Assembly (NCBI GenBank): GCA_947846985.1
Contig: CANTUZ010000025.1
Span: forward strand, 6,694,100-6,758,099
DNA: 64,000 nucleotides
DNA from: Fratercula arctica
Taxonomy: Eukaryota; Chordata; Aves; Charadriiformes; Alcidae
Direction of reading: 5' to 3'
The number at the start of each line of letters is the position of its first letter. Within the stretch, counting starts at the first letter, position 1. Positions 45,701 to 57,187 of the stretch are shown here, piece by piece. The translations under genes and the position numbers were made by a program. The notes under the pieces were generated by a model. It had not been told where the DNA came from. It did no database searches and was given only the letters and a program-made list of their open reading frames with translations.

Positions 45701-46925
45701 TTTAAAGAGCACTAAACATGGGGGAAACTAAATCTAGTTTATTATGGAAATGTCATAAAGCCTTTGTGAAAATATTTGTAGATTCTTTTTTCCTTTTCCT
45801 ATTTCCTGACTAGTGTTCATCAATGATTTTTCATGGGGGAGAATAGAAAAACAAACTATAGAACACTAGAAACATACAGACAGTCCTTTTAGTTGGTGTC
45901 AGTAGCCTATTTTAATGCTGTAGGAAAAAGAATACTCCCTGCACTAGGAATATTTTGACTGCATAAAGGTTGTAAAACTGAGATTTGATCCTGATAGTTC
46001 AGGCAAATTCCAGGGACTTTTCAAACTGTAGCTCTGCTAGAATCTATGTTCCTGGATAGTTCTTTGTGACTGCTGTGTTAAATCACAGTGTGGTTACCCA
46101 AGGCTGTAATAAGAAATGAAATACTGTATTGTAGAGAAAAGCAAGGGACACTACACTGTTCCTTCACTGAAAGCAGATGTGCTTGCGTGTATGTAGATTG
46201 ACTCTAGCAACTCAAACTACTGTTTGAGCTTCTCTGGCATAGAAGGCTGTGTTTGTTGTAGCAGTAATTTTATTCGCATGACACGTTCACGTTTCCCTAA
46301 TGACACAGGTTGTCTGTAGACAATGAGATATGATAAACCAAGACTTCAGGAAAACTTTTCCAAACATCTGCCATAGAAACTGTGGTGTTTTCATGTCTCT
46401 ATAAAATATCTGGGGAATACATTTTTCCTATATTTACTATAAGCTATTGAGCCTTTTAACTCTGTTTTACATGATCAGTAGTGTTCTAGAAATTATTATA
46501 ATTATTGTTTTGTGGGTATACATATAAAATAAATTGACAGCTCCTGTTCTGTTCCTACTGTGGCAATTGCAGTGTACTGCCTACAGCGATGAAGTCAGAA
46601 CTACCATTAGAGAGCCTGCTTCCAAAGTCCTAATGTAGGAAACTTGTCCATTAAAAGTAATGCCAACCTTTATTTCAAAAGAAGGGTTGTCTCTGTAGTA
46701 AAATCATCATGTGCTGACTTATGAAAAGAATTAAGTCTGTATTGCGATTCACTTTTCTGGAGCAACCAATCATCTTTTAATTAAGTGTGTATTTAGCAAA
46801 ATAGAGCTTTGGTCTTGGCTGATTAGATTCAGCTAGAGTTTTGTAGGAGGAGAAAACTAGAAAGTACAAAATAAGGAGGTAATGGAACGCTATATTTGTT
46901 GAAGAAGAGTTCGGACCCTAGGTTC
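42791..46925. other. Unique AT-rich DNA
   Basis: No exon is recognised. I looked on both strands for the BHMT zinc-site and N-terminal blocks and did not find them. Short frames at 43873-44264 and 45475-45684 lack domains. Confidence 0.5.
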
Positions 46926-47512
46926 TGTCACAGAGTTGGTTTAACACAGCTTGAGCTGGGGGCCTCCAAAGAGGGACCCCCTCGGTTATTTTCCTGTGCT
47001 TTTTAAAGCCTCACAATCTATTACATAAGCTATTCATGCACCTGTTCATGTGACAAGCACGTGTCTTTTGTCCAATCGAATTGTTCAATGGTTACGTGTC
47101 CTCTTTGATGACTGGAGTTTTGGTGTAGGTGCCTTTACCTTCTTACAGTTTCATGATCTCTTTGTCCCATCTGCACCTGAAATTCATCTGTCTTCTGCTG
47201 ACTCCAGATAGAATGGTCCCTTTCTTAACTTCCAAGAATTATAGTTCCTTTTCCTTTGATCATAATGATCACTCTAATTCATAATGTTAACCATACAATC
47301 TTCATTAATATTACTTATACAATTTCAATATGTTAGTTAAGTTACAATGTATCAAAGTCATACAAAACTACTAGCCATTCTTCTTGAACTAAGAAGGATT
47401 TCAGCCTAAGCTCATTATGTTGCTAGGTTACAACCTAGGCTTCACCAGTCACCTAGGCCTAAGACTTCACCAGTCTAGCTACTTATGCTAAGCAAAACTT
47501 CAGTTTCCAACA
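46926..47512 (-). mobile_element. 3' LTR of an old gamma-type ERV
   Basis: On the minus strand it starts TGTTGGAAACTG after the tract CAAAACAAAGGGGGGAC and ends CTCTGTGACA; 587 bases. The polypurine tract and env TM frame above it show that it is a 3' LTR. The 5' half of this ERV is gone. Confidence 0.8.
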
Positions 47513-47543
47513 GTCCCCCCTTTGTTTTGTTCAGCATACCTGC

Positions 47544-47915
47544 TTATTTTACAAACTTGAAGCCTTGTATCCTATTCATCATTTGTCCACAGCATCCCAC
47601 ACAACATTGTATGATTACAAAAAGACATACAAATCCTATTACACCTACTATAATAATTGCAATCAGATTTTTGAACCAGAGCCCCAAATTTGGGATCCAG
47701 GATGTCAACCAAGACCATGTTTCTGTAAAACCCCAGGATGTATCATCTTGTTGTACCTGATGCATTAATTTTACTTATTCCCATATCATATTTACATCTG
47801 TGGATATTCTTCCCACTTTGGTCTATGTACATGCAAAAGCTGGTATTGATTATGGCACACACACCCCCATGAAGCTAAAAACATATCTAGTGCCATTCTA
47901 TTTTGTACTGCCATT
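47544..47915 (-). pseudogene. env: Gamma-type Env TM fragment
   Basis: From high to low coordinates: AVQNRMALDMFLASWG (the immunosuppressive-like helix), a Cys motif where the last Cys of CX6CC is Met, then WLTSWIPNLGLWFKN, the anchor (LIAIIIVGVIGFVCLFVII) and a Cys-rich tail (QCCVGCCGQM). At 47916 it is cut by the LTR of ERV-C. The remainder of this env is not found on the far side within the window. Confidence 0.75.
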
Positions 47916-48641
47916 TGTCGCGGGCGGAGTGATTAACTTCACTTGTAAGAGAGTAATGAAATATTTATTAACATAAAGCAGTGATTTAACAAAGTTAGTA
48001 GTGAATGTGACAGTGTTTTACGAGATTCGATGGCAAGGTACACTTGATTATTTACTGCATAGAGGAAAAGGGTCAGACAAGCTGTCAGGGAGACCCTCCC
48101 GTTGAGTCACGAGGTTCAGAAAGGACCCCCTTGCTTTCTAAACTCCTTCTCAGAGAGGAGTCTAGGTGCGGCTGGATCCAATCCTAGTCCCAGACTTGGT
48201 CAATGGTTTATGTCTAAAGGATTATATATGCGCAATCAATCCTTTATATCACTTAGCTAAGATTTCAAAGTTTAGCGTGCTCTTAGTCACTTGCTGAGAA
48301 TCTGTTGCGGCAAGGAATCTCTCAGCCTCAAGGAGTAGAACCTTAAGTGAGCATCCCCACTCAAGGGGAGACCCTGTCATGCAGCCCGCTGCCGTGCAGG
48401 AGAGCTCAAAGGGCTCTTGGGTTGTTCACTATTTATAGAGTAAGATAATTGACCTATAGTCATATTCACAAGGGAACAAAATATCTAGGTCCCCACTCCA
48501 GACAGTGTTTTGACTGTGTTGCCAGCCATCCCCCAAAGTTCAAGTGCAACTCATAACAACTCCCACTGATGGTTATGGCTTGAGCAGGAGCTGGGGGGGG
48601 GGGGGGGGGGAAGGGAGAAAAGGGGAGAGCACACCGCCACA
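47916..48641 (-). mobile_element. 3' LTR of ERV-C
   Basis: On the minus strand it starts TGTGGCGGTGTGCTC after the tract TCACGGGGTGGAG (48642-48655) and ends GCCCGCGACA. It contains a run of about 19 C (G on the plus strand, about 48593-48611). 726 bases. Confidence 0.83.
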
Positions 48642-48777
48642 CTCCACCCCGTGACTGTAGTCAATTCATCTTACCATTGTGGTATGGTCACCTCTTGCCT
48701 CTGTGCTATAAATAGTATACTAATAGTTTGTGCACTTAGAGATTCATGGTAAGTAGACAGTGAAGCACTGCTATTTG

Positions 48778-49310
48778 TTATTTGTTAATTTGTATGGTTT
48801 GGGTGATTGGAGTTGGGTTATTTGTTTGGTCAAGTACCAAACTTTTATATACAACATAACTATAAGCAACAAACATTAAAATTAGAACTAGTAAGATCAC
48901 AACTGGGTGAAGCATACGATTAAACAATCCTGTTGCTGTTGGTGACCATCCAAGGAGAATTTCCCACCAATGGGGTTCTCCATCCTTCTTCACTCTTTCA
49001 AAGACACGGTGTATCTCTTCTGTATCATGCTGAACAGTGATTAGAGTTTTGTGTCCATTATTTTGGATATGTTCTAGCAGCTGACACAGGTGTTCATATT
49101 GTAGTAGTTTCTTCACCAATGTAAGATTCATTCCGATAGGGGTAGGCAACAAATCTCGAATCAATGTATAATTAGATTGTAGCAATTGGTAAGACGTAAC
49201 AGGAGCTGAATAACTGAAGTCACATCCCATAATTTTAGTAAAGTTACAAACACAAACATTTGAGTGATTACTTGTATCTATGGTAATGCTATCTATGGAT
49301 ATAGTATTAC
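48778..49310 (-). pseudogene. env: ERV-C Env TM C-terminal part
   Basis: The frame from about 49310 has two close cysteines (VCVCNF), then MGCDFSYSAPVTSYQLL, a helical region (LVKKLLQYEHLCQLLEHI), a Trp-rich membrane-proximal part (EPHWWEILLGW), the anchor (VVILLVLILMFVAYSYVVY) and a short tail. It is the continuation of 51948-53042 across inserted elements. The type differs from the gamma and alpha env fragments elsewhere in the window. Confidence 0.75.
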
Positions 49311-49315
49311 AAAGG

Positions 49316-49815
49316 TGTGGGAAAGCAATGGAAGATCAGCAAGGAGGATTGTAAATACGCTCAAGTGACCCGCACCTGGGGTGCTGGGAAACACATGTAT
49401 CACACTAATTGTTATTCAGTCTTGGGTGCTTGCAAGTAAAACACTTGCACTTAGATAATGTAAGTCTGTGGTGGATTCAAGGACACCTTATCTAGCCGCT
49501 TGAGAATCCTGGCCTGTTGTTGAAGAAGATCAAAGCACAGTGGGAAAACTATGCCTGCTTGAACCCTTTAAATACCAGTGAGAACAGGGAGTCCATGCAC
49601 GCACTTGCTAACAGGGACTCTCTCACTGCCGAGGACTCTTGCTAACAAGGACTCTCTCTCACTCCACGGTGCCTGCGTCCCCTACTTGCATGCCTCTGCC
49701 CGGGTGTTGCTTCGGAGATTCCCCGGTCTGTGACGTACCGAGATGAAACTCGTTCTTTGCCTTTCATCTGTGGTTTTGTGGTTATTCCTGCATCCTCCCT
49801 GCATCGGGTCACACA
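49316..49815 (+). mobile_element. Family-X solo LTR in ERV-C env
   Basis: Starts TGTGGGAAAGC and ends GGGTCACACA; flanked by AAAGG (49311-49315 and 49816-49820). Complete 500-bp reference for the family, with CTTTAAATACC as TATA-like box. It lies in the opposite direction to ERV-C. Confidence 0.93.
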
Positions 49816-49889
49816 AAAGGGTTCTCATACAAACACATCCTTTTCCAATACATATAAGTACAGTTTCAGGATTTTCATTGCGATGTATT

Positions 49890-51864
49890 TCAAAAGGCAG
49901 GGTCTATGAGAATGAAGAACCACCCACTGTAGGGGAAGATCAGGTTTGGGACCATCTGAGGAACCTGAAGGTGCATAAGTCCATGGGACCTGAGGAAATC
50001 CATCCACGGATCCTGAGGGAGCTGGCAGATGAAGTCACCAAGCTGCTTTCCATTATATTTGAAAAGTCATGGCAGTCTGGTGAAGTTCCCGCTGACGGGA
50101 AAAGGGGAAACATTACCCCCGTTTTCAAAAAGGGAAAAAAGGATGACCCAGGGAGCTACAGACCGGTCAGTCTCACCTCTGTGCCTGGCAAGATCATGGA
50201 GCAGATCCTCCTGGAATCTCTGCTGAGGCACAGGGAAAATAAGGAGGTGATCGGTGACAGCCAACATGGCTTCACCAAGGGCAAGTCATGCCTGACAAAT
50301 TTGATGGCATTCTATGATGGGGTTACAGCATTGGTGGATAAGGGGAGAGCAACTGACGTCATCTACCTGGACTTATGCAAAGCGTTTGACACTGTCCCGC
50401 ACGACATCCTGGTCTCTAAATTGGAAAAGCATGGATTTGATGGATGGACCGCTCGGTGGATAAGGAACTGGCTAGATGGATGCACTCGAAGGGTTGCAGT
50501 CAATGGCTCAATGTCCACATGGAAACCAGTGACGAGCGGCGTTCCTCAGGGGTCGGTACTGGGACCAGTGCTGTTTAACATCTTTGTCAGCGACATGGAC
50601 AGTGGGATTAAGTGCACCCTCAGCAAGTTTGCTGACGACACCAAGCTGTGTGTCACGGTCGACACGCTGAAGGGAAGGGATGCCATCCAGAGGGACCTGG
50701 ACAGGCTTGAGAGGTGTGGAGCATTGATTCACGGATTCTGGCAGGGTATGGACCAAAGACCTTTATTACAACAACTTTCCGAGTTTTATAGGTACAGGTA
50801 CTGTCCACGCGCAGGCAGCATCCTGCTGATAGGCTGAAGGTCGATTGCCACATGCTTCTCAGTGTCTTCTAATTGGTCATCTCTGTCTGTTCACACGGAG
50901 TAGCAGCTTTGCTTTTCACATTCCTTTTCTTGCTGATATCTCCTGACGCTTGCTTATCTTTTCTCTCAAGGCGCCTCTGAAGGGTACAGCTTTGTCTCAT
51001 CAAGGCCAAACAGATTCCCTACGCTACTCTCTATCTCCACAGAGAGGTGGGCCTGTGCGAACCTCATGAAGTTCAACCAGGCCAAGTGCAAGGTCCTGCA
51101 CTTGGGTCAGGGCAATCCCAGGCACAAATACAGGTTGGGCAGAGAATGGATTGAGAGCAGCCCTGAGGAGAAGGACTTGGGGGTGCTGGTGGATGAGAAG
51201 CTCAACATGAGCAGGCAATGTGCGCTCGCAGCCCAGAAAGCCAACTGCATCCTGGGCTGCATCAAAACAAGCGTGGCCAGCAGGTTGAGGGAGGTGATTC
51301 TGCCCCTCTACTCTGCTCTGGTGAGACCCCACTAGGAGTACTGCATCCAGCTCTGGAGTCCTCACCACAAGAAGGACATTGACCTGTTGGAATGGGTCCA
51401 GAGGAGGGCCACGAAGATGATCAGAGGGCTGGAGCACCTCCCCTATGAGGACAGGCTGAGAGAGTTGGGGTTGTTCAGCCTGGAGAAGAGAAGGCTCCGG
51501 GGAGACCTTATAGCAGCCTTCCAGTACCTAAAGGGGGCCTACAGGAAAGATGGGGAGGGATTCTTTATCAGGGAATGTTATGGTAGGACACAGGGTAACA
51601 GCCTCAAACTGAAAGAGGGTAGATTTAGATTGGATATCAGGAAGAAATTCTTTACTGTGAGGGTGGTGAGGCACTGGAACAGGTTGCCCCGGGAAGTTGT
51701 CAATGCCCATTCCCTGGAAATGTTCAAGGCCAGGCTGGATGAGGCTTTGAGCAGCCTGGTCTAGTGGGAGGTGTCCCTGCCCATGGCAGGGGGGTTGGAA
51801 CTAGATGATCTTTAAGGTCCCTTTCAACCCAAACCATTGTGTGTGTGATTCTGTGATTCTGTGA
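49890..51864 (+). mobile_element. CR1 LINE copy A in ERV-C env
   Basis: 5'-truncated at about 49890 (env sequence before it), with a typical tail (GATTCTGTGATTCTGTG) at 51864, after which env resumes. RT blocks: [17 protein letters not shown], an unusual [19 protein letters not shown]. It is interrupted by a solo LTR at 50715-51041. The part up to about 51130 is almost identical to the inverted copy at 58651-60110; the part after it is clearly more diverged. One stop (TAG near 51333) breaks the late frame. Confidence 0.92.
50715..51041 (-). mobile_element. Solo LTR in CR1 copy A
   Basis: Plus-strand ends TGTGGAGCATTG and ATCTCCACA; flanked by GAGAGG (50709-50714 and 51042-51047). Most of it aligns with the LTRs of the 1475-8997 provirus, with a different outer part; 327 bases. 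The 6-bp duplication agrees with that provirus. Confidence 0.92.
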
Positions 51865-51947
51865 AAATGACAAACATTCTGTTCAGTGTCAAGACAAACG
51901 TCTCGGGCTTTGATGGTGTTACTCTCACAAATAAATCCTTGTTGTTC

Positions 51948-53042
51948 TCATACAACGCATGCATTAACATCAACGGTCTGCCATTTGTTCCCATTCCATT
52001 GGGCCCACAGTCTGTGTTCTAATGGATAGAGTATAGTTCCACTGTGATTTAATCCTAGTGCAATGATTGGGTATATGGTGTATACTGAAGCACTGCGTAT
52101 TGTTAGGACAAAAGCTGTAGCCTTGTTGTTGATGGGGTTGTAAGTAAAATTGACGAAATGCCACCAGGATTGGAATTCCCTTTCAAATTCAGTTGCATTA
52201 TCCCAGATTACTTTTTGAATTTCAGTGGATAAGGTACCTTCTTCACCTTCTCGTACAATTGCTGCTACTGTAGATTGCATCCACAGCTGAGCTTGGATAC
52301 AACTAAAAGCTAGAGAAACATTGGTTTGGGCTACACCAAGTGCATCCACAATCAATTGGTGATCCCTCTTATTAATTCTTTCCCACTGAGGCAATACATC
52401 AGATAAGAGCCATTGGTTAGTTCCCAGTGCTGATAGGGAAGATCGCAGTGGGTGTTCCAATTTGTTTAAATCACTTATTGTTGTGCTCAGTTTATTTGCA
52501 AGTACTTCAGTGTCTATACTATTTAAGACTCCTAGTCCTGTCCCTACGATACTGGTCGCATCTCTCCTTGTTCGTCTTGGAGAGATGAGGGTTCGCCCAT
52601 GTAACCATGCTAATGATCCTGCATAGGATGTACTCAGGAATGATGAACAGACTGGTTCGATGGTAGAGATGTTAATTTGTATCACTAATTCTACTCGTTT
52701 AAGAGACCATGATGGATTAAATAACACTCGTTGTTGGCCTGTATTTTTGATCACATATGATCCAATTTCAGAAATTTGTGGGGATAGAGTTCTCTCATCG
52801 TTTACAATCAGTGTGGATGTTGTCATATGAGGCTCGGTAATGCCAATTTTGAATTTAAATGATAGCCCCATGCTATGGCGAGCCCAGAGACAGACTACAA
52901 AAATAGGTTGTACTAAAGTAAAATTGTACCAACAGTCCAATTTTTCAGAGGTGCAATGTTTCTTACCATTGATTATTGGGTTTGATACAGTGCTGTACAC
53001 TGAAATCTGAGATGCTTTCTCATGGGTAGACCCATTGATCAT
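51948..53042 (-). pseudogene. env: ERV-C Env SU-TM part
   Basis: A 365-codon open frame. SU part with about ten Cys/Trp and few sequons, then a furin-type site (SPRRTRR, residues 154-160) and a hydrophobic, glycine-rich fusion-peptide-like start (DATSIVGTGLGVL). Next come a long heptad helix (LSTTISDLNKLEHPLRSSL) and a Trp-rich stretch. The frame runs out at 51948, before the disulfide and anchor region, which lies beyond the CR1 at 48778-49310. The N-terminus above 53042 is broken. I do not recognise the family; it is neither the CWVC gamma type nor the alpha type. Confidence 0.75.
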
Positions 53043-53377
53043 CTGTCACCCTATTTGAATTCTTTTCCCTGCTGTTCCCTGAAGTCGGAGAACACTATCA
53101 GCTCCATTCATTTTCTAAGTATACTTTGCTTCCATGCATGATCACAGTGGAAAGATTTAAATCTCCCTTCCTAGAGTGTATTCCCATACTCTCAGTATAC
53201 TTAACACGAGCTTGAGACCGTGGCCACTCTAGAGTTCTTTAACCACAGGTTAGAAGCAGCATTGCTGAGGTTTGGAATATTAACACGAACACAGCACTTC
53301 CGTTTGCCATCCTGCAGGGTGCTGTAAGAAAAAACAGAGACTTGTTTCAGTGGGGAGAGGCCAAACAGGTTACCCCA

Positions 53378-53735
53378 TTAAAAAGAAGGAAAAATCCATT
53401 GTGCACTAATTCTGTGTTTTGCACCACTGCTATCGGTAACTTCCCAGGCACATGGGCCACAAGGTTTAGTTAAGGCCATAGGCACAGTACCTATGGCTGG
53501 TAAATTGACCATCACAGGCTGTCCTGGCTGTAATGTTGTCGGATATTCATTTTCCCCAGTGGATGGGGCACTGAGCTCAGTTTTTACAAAGAATGCTTGG
53601 CTTACGGGGCTTCCAGTGGGCCCGTATCGATTATTTAATTGATGGACTACTTTGTAAAGTCTCCTATCCCATTGAGCCTCGTGTGGTTTAAGATTCTTTT
53701 TGAATAAGCCATTAGCTCTTTCTACCATTCCATTT
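53378..53735 (-). pseudogene. pol: ERV-C integrase C-terminal part
   Basis: The frame has QNGMVERANGLFKKNLK with the third integrase catalytic residue (E), then the C-terminal domain (LQPGQPVMVNLPAIG, WEVTDSSGAKHRISAQW). It is separated from the core by the solo LTR at 53736-54257; the apparent start before QNGMVER is LTR sequence. Confidence 0.8.
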
Positions 53736-54257
53736 TGTGAGAAATGCTCCTTATCCAATAACAACGGCTCAGGCAGTGAACGATATGAAGCACATTTTAT
53801 TTGAACATTCTTGCAAGAATGGGTGATCTAGCAAGTAGGCACACTTTTGGTTCTTGAAACACACCTTTTTATTTCCTAATCCTGGCCGAATTTTCCCTCC
53901 CCTGTTTCCCATTGGTTAGGTACTCCAGGGTTCACAGCCTGTCTGGAGCACCTAAAATCCTTCCCAAATGTCCTGCCTCTGTTTACTTCTCCTTATGCTA
54001 CACCTAAAGGGATTATCTGAACAGTTTATTTCTTTCCTTTTTGGTAAAATTGCTCAATGTCATTAGCCCTGGTTAAATGTTTGACTACCCTTCTAGTCAC
54101 TAACCCAGTATGAATCAGTTTGTCCTTTTGTCTGTGTGATAAGAGATGTTCTACAAGCCTTTGCTGGAGCCTCTTTGTCTTAGTTGTTCCCTTATCATGT
54201 CACCTCTGATGGAAACGGCTTTTCTCCTCTGCAAAAACAATACCTGCCTTTCTTACA
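53736..54257 (-). mobile_element. Solo LTR in ERV-C integrase
   Basis: On the minus strand it starts TGTAAGAAAGGC and ends ATTTCTCACA; flanked on the plus strand by ATTT (53732-53735 and 54258-54261). AATAAA occurs near its 3' end. The 4-bp duplication is the gammaretrovirus type. 522 bases. Confidence 0.88.
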
Positions 54258-55446
54258 ATTTGATTGAGGGTAGTATGGAGTGTGGAATATCCATTTAATT
54301 CCCTCTTGTTTTGCCTAATTTTGTACTTCTTTACATGAAAAATGTGAGCCATTATCACTTTGGATAACATCAGGAGTAGGTAGACTTGAGAACCATAATG
54401 ATAGTCCTAGCACTGTATTTTTTCCATCAGCTCTCCGACATTTAGTGGCCACAAACAAGCCGGAGACGACCTCCACTCCTGTGAGGATATATTGATATCC
54501 TGCAGAGGATTTGAATGGTCCAATATAATCAATTTGCCATGTAGACCATAAAGTTTTCCCTTCATTGATATGTAGAGGTGGTGCTTTAGCAGGATGATCT
54601 GCCTGCAATCTCAGTCTACACTGGGGACATTCTGTAAGAACAGTTTCACAAGTTTTCTGGTTTATAGGCCAGCCTTTACTCTGTGCAGCAAAGCAAAGTG
54701 CTTCTTTACCTGTGTGGCCTAAGTTTTGATGTAACCATTCTCCCAATCGATACCACTCCGAATCTAAGGTGATTTTCCTAATTTTGGTTAGCTCATCTAC
54801 CTTTTGATTCCACTTTGTGGCAGGTTGATTATCCTTAGCATGAGCTTTAACCCATCCAATCCTAAAAGGTGTTTTCCTGGCTATATCCAGCAATAGTTGC
54901 CAGTCTGTCTTTCTCCAAACTGGGGATCCATTTACTTCCCAGTTTAAGGTTTCCCATTGACGGAGACACTGTGTGGCAACAGCCCATACAGCATAAGAGT
55001 CTACATATATAATTTTTGCTCCATTCTGTGCCGCCAAAACAACTGCTCTTATTTCTCCTACTTGTGCACTACCTTCACCTTCCTCTACTACTTGTTTGCC
55101 AGAGGTAATATCTAATGCAACAGCTTTATATTGCCATTTACCATTTACTCTTTTTGCAGAAGCATCTGTAAACCAAATGTTTTCTGTCGGAGTATTCTCA
55201 GTACGGGGTGGTGCATCCAGAATGGGTGAAGGTTTAAAAGGTTGCTGTAACGCTAAAGGGCCTGTGTTTACTGGCATCTGCAATTTGGAAACCTTAGTGT
55301 GTCCCTCAGTTAATTGCATATTTTCTGCTACTCCTGTTAGGTAGGCATACCATTTTCTGATAGTGGGTTTCTGTATGACTCCTTCTGGGGGAGCAGTCCC
55401 CTTAAGGATTGCTTCTAGGAAATTAAAGGGTCCTCTAGTTTGCACA
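54258..55446 (-). pseudogene. pol: ERV-C RNase H and integrase core
   Basis: RNase H: WFTDASAKR, GEIRAVVLA, IYVDSYAVW and WVKAHAKDN, the four catalytic regions. Integrase: zinc knuckle HQNLGHTG with CPQCRLR, then core WQIDYIGPF and VIQSDNGSHF with both aspartates. A stop at 54315 ends the 376-codon frame; core sequence continues past it to the LTR insertion. RT lies across the CR1 above. Confidence 0.88.
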
Positions 55447-55453
55447 GGTTGTC

Positions 55454-57180
55454 ATAGAATCATAGAATTGTCAGGGTTGGAAGGGACCTTAAAGATCATC
55501 TAGTTCCAACCCCCCTGCCATGGGCAGGGACACCTCCCACTAGATCAGGTTGCTCAGAGCCCCATCCAGCCTGGCCTTAAAAACTTCCAGGGATGGGGCT
55601 TCCACAACCTCTCTGGGCAACCTGTTCCAGTGTCTCACCACCCTCATGGTGAAGAACTTCTTCCTAATGTCCAGTCTGAATCGACCCATCTCTAGTTTTA
55701 ATCCATTCCCTCTACTCCTACCATTACCCGACATCCTAAAAAGTCCCTCACCAGCTTTCTTGTAGGCCCCCTTAAGGTACTGGTAGGCCACTATAAGGTC
55801 TCCTGGGAGCCTTCTTTTCTCCAGACTGAACAACCCCAACTCTCTCAGTCTGTCCTCATAGGAGAGGTGCTCCAGCCCTCTGATCATCCTCATGGCCCTT
55901 CTCTGGACACGTTCCAGCACGTCCATATCTTTCTTGTAGTAGGGGCTCCAGAACTGGATGCAGTACTCCAGGTGGGGTCTCACCAGAGTGGAGTAGAGGG
56001 GCAGAATCACCTCCCTCAACCTGCTGGCCACGCTTCTCCTGATGCAGCCCAGGATACGATTGGCTTTCTGGGCTGCTAGTGCACACTGACAGCTCATGTT
56101 GAGCCTGTCGCCCACCAGCACCCCCAAGTCCTTTTCTTCAGGGCTGCTCTCAAGCCAGTCACTGCCCAGCCTATATCGGTGCTTGGGATTGCCCTGACCC
56201 AGGTGCAGGACCTTGCACTTGGCCTTGTTGAACTTCATGAGGTTGGCATGGGCCCACCTCTCCAGTCTGTCAAGGTTCCTCTATATGGCATCCCTTCCCT
56301 CCAGCGTGTCAGCCACCCCACACAGCTTGGTGTCGTCAGCAAACTTGCTGAGAGTGCGCTCTATGCCATTGTCCATGTTGCTGACGAAGATGTTAAACAA
56401 GACTGGTCCCAGCACTGATCCTTGAGGGACTCCACTTGTCACTGGCCTCCACTTGGACATGGACCCACTGACAGCCACTCTTTGGGCATGTCCGTCAAGC
56501 CAGTTCTTTATCCACTGAGTTGTCAGTCCATCAAACCCATATTTTATCAGCTTGGAGACCAGGATGTCATGTGGGACAGTGTCAAAGGCTTTGCTCAGGT
56601 CCAGGTAAATGACGTCAGTTGCTCTCCCCTTGTCTATTGATGTTGTGACCTTCTCATAGAAGGCCACCAGGTCTGTCAGGCACGATTTGCCCTTGGTGAA
56701 GCCGTGTTGATTGTACCCAATCACCTCTTCGTTATTCTTCTGCCTCAGCAGTGCCTCCAGGAGGATCTGCTCCATAATCTTACCAGGCACGGAGGTGAGA
56801 CTGACTGGCCTATAGTTCCCTGGTTCCTCCTTCTTTCCCTTTTTGAAAATGGGGATTATGTTTCCCCTTTTCCAGTCAGTGGGGACCTCACCAGACTGCC
56901 ATGACTTTTGGAATATAATAGAGAGCGGTTTAGCAACCTCATCCGCCAGTTCCTTCAGTACCCGTGAGTGTATCCCATTGGGTCCCATGGACTTGTTCAC
57001 TTTCAGGTTCATCAGATGGTCACGAACCTGATCTTCACTTACAATGGGCAGTTCTGTCCAATCCCTGCCATTATCTTCTGTGACTCCGGGAGTGTGGCTG
57101 GAGCCCTTGCCAGTGAAGACTGAGGAAAAGAAGTCGTTGAGAACCTTGGCCTTCTCCATATCACTTGTCACCAGTTCTCC
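55454..57180 (-). mobile_element. CR1 LINE copy C in ERV-C pol
   Basis: The 3' tail lies at 55454 (complement of TCATAGAATCATAGAATTG) and ORF2 is open in two long frames (55540-56238 and 56281-57171) with [25 protein letters not shown] and KFADDTKL. It is 5'-truncated in the endonuclease-RT linker. GGTTGTC occurs at both ends (55447-55453 and 57181-57187), a probable target duplication. Pol resumes on both sides. Confidence 0.92.
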
Positions 57181-57187
57181 GGTTGTC

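Noticed and set aside
49743..49900. N-terminal extension of the CR1 frame into LTR and env sequence
   Set aside because: The frame simply stays open across the LTR end and env; the CR1 begins near 49890.
55096..55344. Plus-strand frame opposite the ERV-C RNase H
   Set aside because: It is the shadow of a strongly supported minus-strand domain.
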